Below, piece by piece: positions 61,795 to 64,000 of a stretch of DNA of 64,000 nucleotides. Source of the DNA: Bacillus tianshenii (GTDB taxonomy: Bacteria > Bacillota > Bacilli > Bacillales > Bacillaceae_N); contig CP129018.1 in assembly GCA_020524525.2 (NCBI GenBank), forward strand, positions 1,492,115 through 1,556,114. The letters run 5' to 3'. Every line of letters starts with the position of its first letter. The stretch's first letter is position 1. The position numbers and the translations under genes are program-made. The notes under the pieces were generated by a model, which had not been told where the DNA came from, did no database searches, and worked only from the letters and a program-made list of their open reading frames with translations.

Positions 61795-62237
61795 GAAACG
61801 CCTTTCTTCTTAAACACAAAAAATTTCATGAAAAAGAAACTTGCTGTTGAAGAAAGGAACATCGCTAATCCTTTTGAAATATTACGTGCTACAAAAGGTC
61901 GTAGAGATGTGAGTTCTAATAATTGAACGACACTAATAAAAACGATATTACTAATAAGTAATGCGACAAGTGCTTGAATGACAAATGCTACTTTCTCTCT
62001 CTTCGTGTAAGCAGCATGATGCTTAAATGTCAGCTTTGAATTCCAAAAATAGCTATTTAAAATTGCAAGCGTGTAGCTAATTGTATTGTAGGTGACAAGT
62101 AAAGCACGCTCATCAGTTGGAAATAGCCATAATAATAAATTTAAGCTGCCGATGTCGACAAGCGCATTCAATATGCCAATAAAACCAAATTGCGCAAATT
62201 GAACGGCACCATGTGTTTGGCGTTTAAACCATTTCAT
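61791..62237 (-). CDS. GtrA family membrane protein
   Basis: This 148-residue protein has four transmembrane helices, with GtrA motifs QFAQFGFIGILNALVDIGSLNLL near the start and NSYFWNSKLTF after helix 2. GtrA proteins are thought to move or bind lipid-linked sugars across the membrane. It follows the glycosyltransferase gene by eight bases, so it probably serves the same glycolipid or cell-surface pathway. Confidence 0.88.
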   Translation of the reverse strand: MKWFKRQTHGAVQFAQFGFIGILNALVDIGSLNLLLWLFPTDERALLVTYNTISYTLAILNSYFWNSKLTFKHHAAYTKREKVAFVIQALVALLISNIVFISVVQLLELTSLRPFVARNISKGLAMFLSSTASFFFMKFFVFKKKGVS

Positions 62238-62245
62238 AGTTTCAC

Positions 62246-63382
62246 CTAAAAGTTTTCATTCACAAGTGCTGGCTGTGAAGCCAAAACCTCTTGATAGAAT
62301 GAATATAATTGCCGGGAAGGCTTGTCCCAGCCAAAATCTTGACCTGTTTCGTAAGCATTTTTTGCAAGCTGCTGACGAAAGGACTCATCGTTTAAGCGAA
62401 GTAATGTTTTCGAAAAGCTCCCTGCTTCATCAGGGTTGTAAAGAAGACCGTCTTGTTCATGCTCAATTTGTTCCCGGGTTGGCCCGCTGTCAGCTGCAAC
62501 AATCGGCAGCCCTGAAGCCATTGCCTCTAAGATGACTAAACCAAGCGTTTCTGTTGTAGATGGAAACACAAAAACATCGGCTGATGCATAAGCCTCGGCA
62601 AGCTCTTCACCGTGCATAAAACCAGTAAATACTGTATCTGTACCGGCAAAGTGTTTTTCAAGCTGCTCACGGTGCGGTCCATCTCCAACTATAGCAAGAC
62701 AGAAGTTTTGTTTCTTTTCAATTACATGTTTGATTTTTTCAATTTCCTTTTCAGGTGCAAGTCTGCCCACATACAGAAGAAGCGTTTTATTAGGGTTTCC
62801 GCCTGTTAATCGGTTCCTCATGTCAGTCGTTTTTTTCTCAGGACCAAATCGTTCCACAGCAACACCACGTGTCCAGAGGTGCACATTTTTGAATCCTTTT
62901 CCATCCAATTCATCTTTTATCGTTTGAGATGTACATAAGTTCATATCTGCTCGGTTGTGCAACGTACGAAAAAACCACCATAACGCCGGTTTTACAAATG
63001 AAACACGATAATAATCAGCGTACTTCGGTACATTTGTGTGATAAGAAGCAACAAGTGGGTCTTTCCGTTTCCGTGCATAATAGATGCCTGAAACACCTAA
63101 AAATGCAGGATTCACAACATGCACAAGATCAGGTGAAAACTTATCCAAAGCATCCTTTACTTTTCGGCTCGGATATGCAAATTTTTTATTCTTATAGAGG
63201 AAGAAGGAGCGCGGCGGCACTCCTTCCACTCTTGCTCCCTCATATTCATAGACGCCCCCATCTGGCGCAATAATTAAAATTTCATGTCCTTCTTTTCGCA
63301 GCCACTTTATCGACTCACAAAGTCGTGTCACAATTCCGTCTGTTGAGGGCAGAAATGTTTCGGTGACAATTGCGATCTTCAT
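62246..63382 (-). CDS. sqdX: GT4 glycosyltransferase, SqdX-like sulfolipid synthase
   Basis: This 378-residue GT-B enzyme starts at ATG 63382, after AGGAGAGATGAT; the longer open frame to 63439 overlaps the upstream gene. MKIAIVTETFLPSTDGIVTRL, VNPAFLGVSGIYYAR, VASYHTNVPKYADYY, LWTRGVAVERFGP, LYVGRLAPEKEIE and EAMASGLPIVAADSGP are all SqdX-like positions. SqdX joins sulfoquinovose from UDP-sulfoquinovose to diacylglycerol. The preceding gene is a SqdB-like protein, which supports this over a generic mannosyl- or glucosyltransferase. Confidence 0.8.
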   Translation of the reverse strand: MKIAIVTETFLPSTDGIVTRLCESIKWLRKEGHEILIIAPDGGVYEYEGARVEGVPPRSFFLYKNKKFAYPSRKVKDALDKFSPDLVHVVNPAFLGVSGIYYARKRKDPLVASYHTNVPKYADYYRVSFVKPALWWFFRTLHNRADMNLCTSQTIKDELDGKGFKNVHLWTRGVAVERFGPEKKTTDMRNRLTGGNPNKTLLLYVGRLAPEKEIEKIKHVIEKKQNFCLAIVGDGPHREQLEKHFAGTDTVFTGFMHGEELAEAYASADVFVFPSTTETLGLVILEAMASGLPIVAADSGPTREQIEHEQDGLLYNPDEAGSFSKTLLRLNDESFRQQLAKNAYETGQDFGWDKPSRQLYSFYQEVLASQPALVNENF

Positions 63383-63395
63383 ATCATCTCTCCTG

Positions 63396-64000
<605 letters not shown>

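Overview
The window reads as the chromosome of a low-GC, endospore-forming Bacillaceae, probably moderately halophilic or halotolerant. Reasons: Bacillus-type GGAGG ribosome sites with many GTG/TTG starts; a CtaD/CtaG, OdhAB, Spo0M and MntABCD gene set; several class-typical riboswitches (SAM, TPP, lysine, preQ1); and a complete ectABC operon for the compatible solute ectoine. Most genes are housekeeping or metabolic. There is no prophage, insertion sequence, CRISPR array, rRNA or tRNA that I can see.

Layout. 1-4.5 kb: a UvrD-like helicase cut by the left edge, an untracked type I toxin/antisense-RNA locus, and an orphan pair of peptide-type ABC permeases. 4.6-8.6 kb: two aldo/keto reductases, then a sodium:solute symporter behind a SAM riboswitch. 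8.6-12.3 kb: a four-gene signalling operon (RsbW-like kinase, STAS protein, chemoreceptor, PAS-PP2C phosphatase). 12.4-17.5 kb: an unusual DAACS carrier, a TPR protein, a metallopeptidase with an extra N-terminal domain, and a DUF169 protein. 17.5-24 kb: the mntABCD manganese transporter and a feo iron system whose FeoB is split into two genes. 24-29 kb: a peroxiredoxin with a sigma-B-like promoter, and odhAB. 30-33 kb: ctaG and a solitary ctaD.

32.9-39.9 kb holds nitrogen, sulfur and amino-acid genes under RNA control: a TPP-riboswitch thiamine pyrophosphokinase, a sirtuin, a methionine gamma-lyase with a cre site, dapA behind a lysine riboswitch plus a second structured leader, a dispersed repeat, ilvA and map. 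40-52.8 kb: a lone pseudopilin, a CoA-transferase, a LytTR regulator, small hypothetical genes, a two-component system with a His-rich membrane protein, a spermidine-synthase-like protein, a fructosamine kinase and spo0M. 53.2-58.3 kb: ectABC, queF behind a preQ1 riboswitch, bdbC plus a membrane thioredoxin, and an Hsp20. 58.3-64 kb: NRDE, CheX-like and GlcD-type proteins, then a sqdB-sqdX-gtrA cluster that suggests sulfoquinovosyl lipid synthesis and runs off the right edge.

Best leads for something new: the chemoreceptor-containing partner-switching operon (8581-12276), the unassigned structured RNA that sequesters the dapA ribosome site (36321-36463), the SAM-riboswitch-controlled SSS symporter, and the holin-like toxin with its antisense RNA (2232-2534). 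All calls come from reading the sequence; no database search was run.
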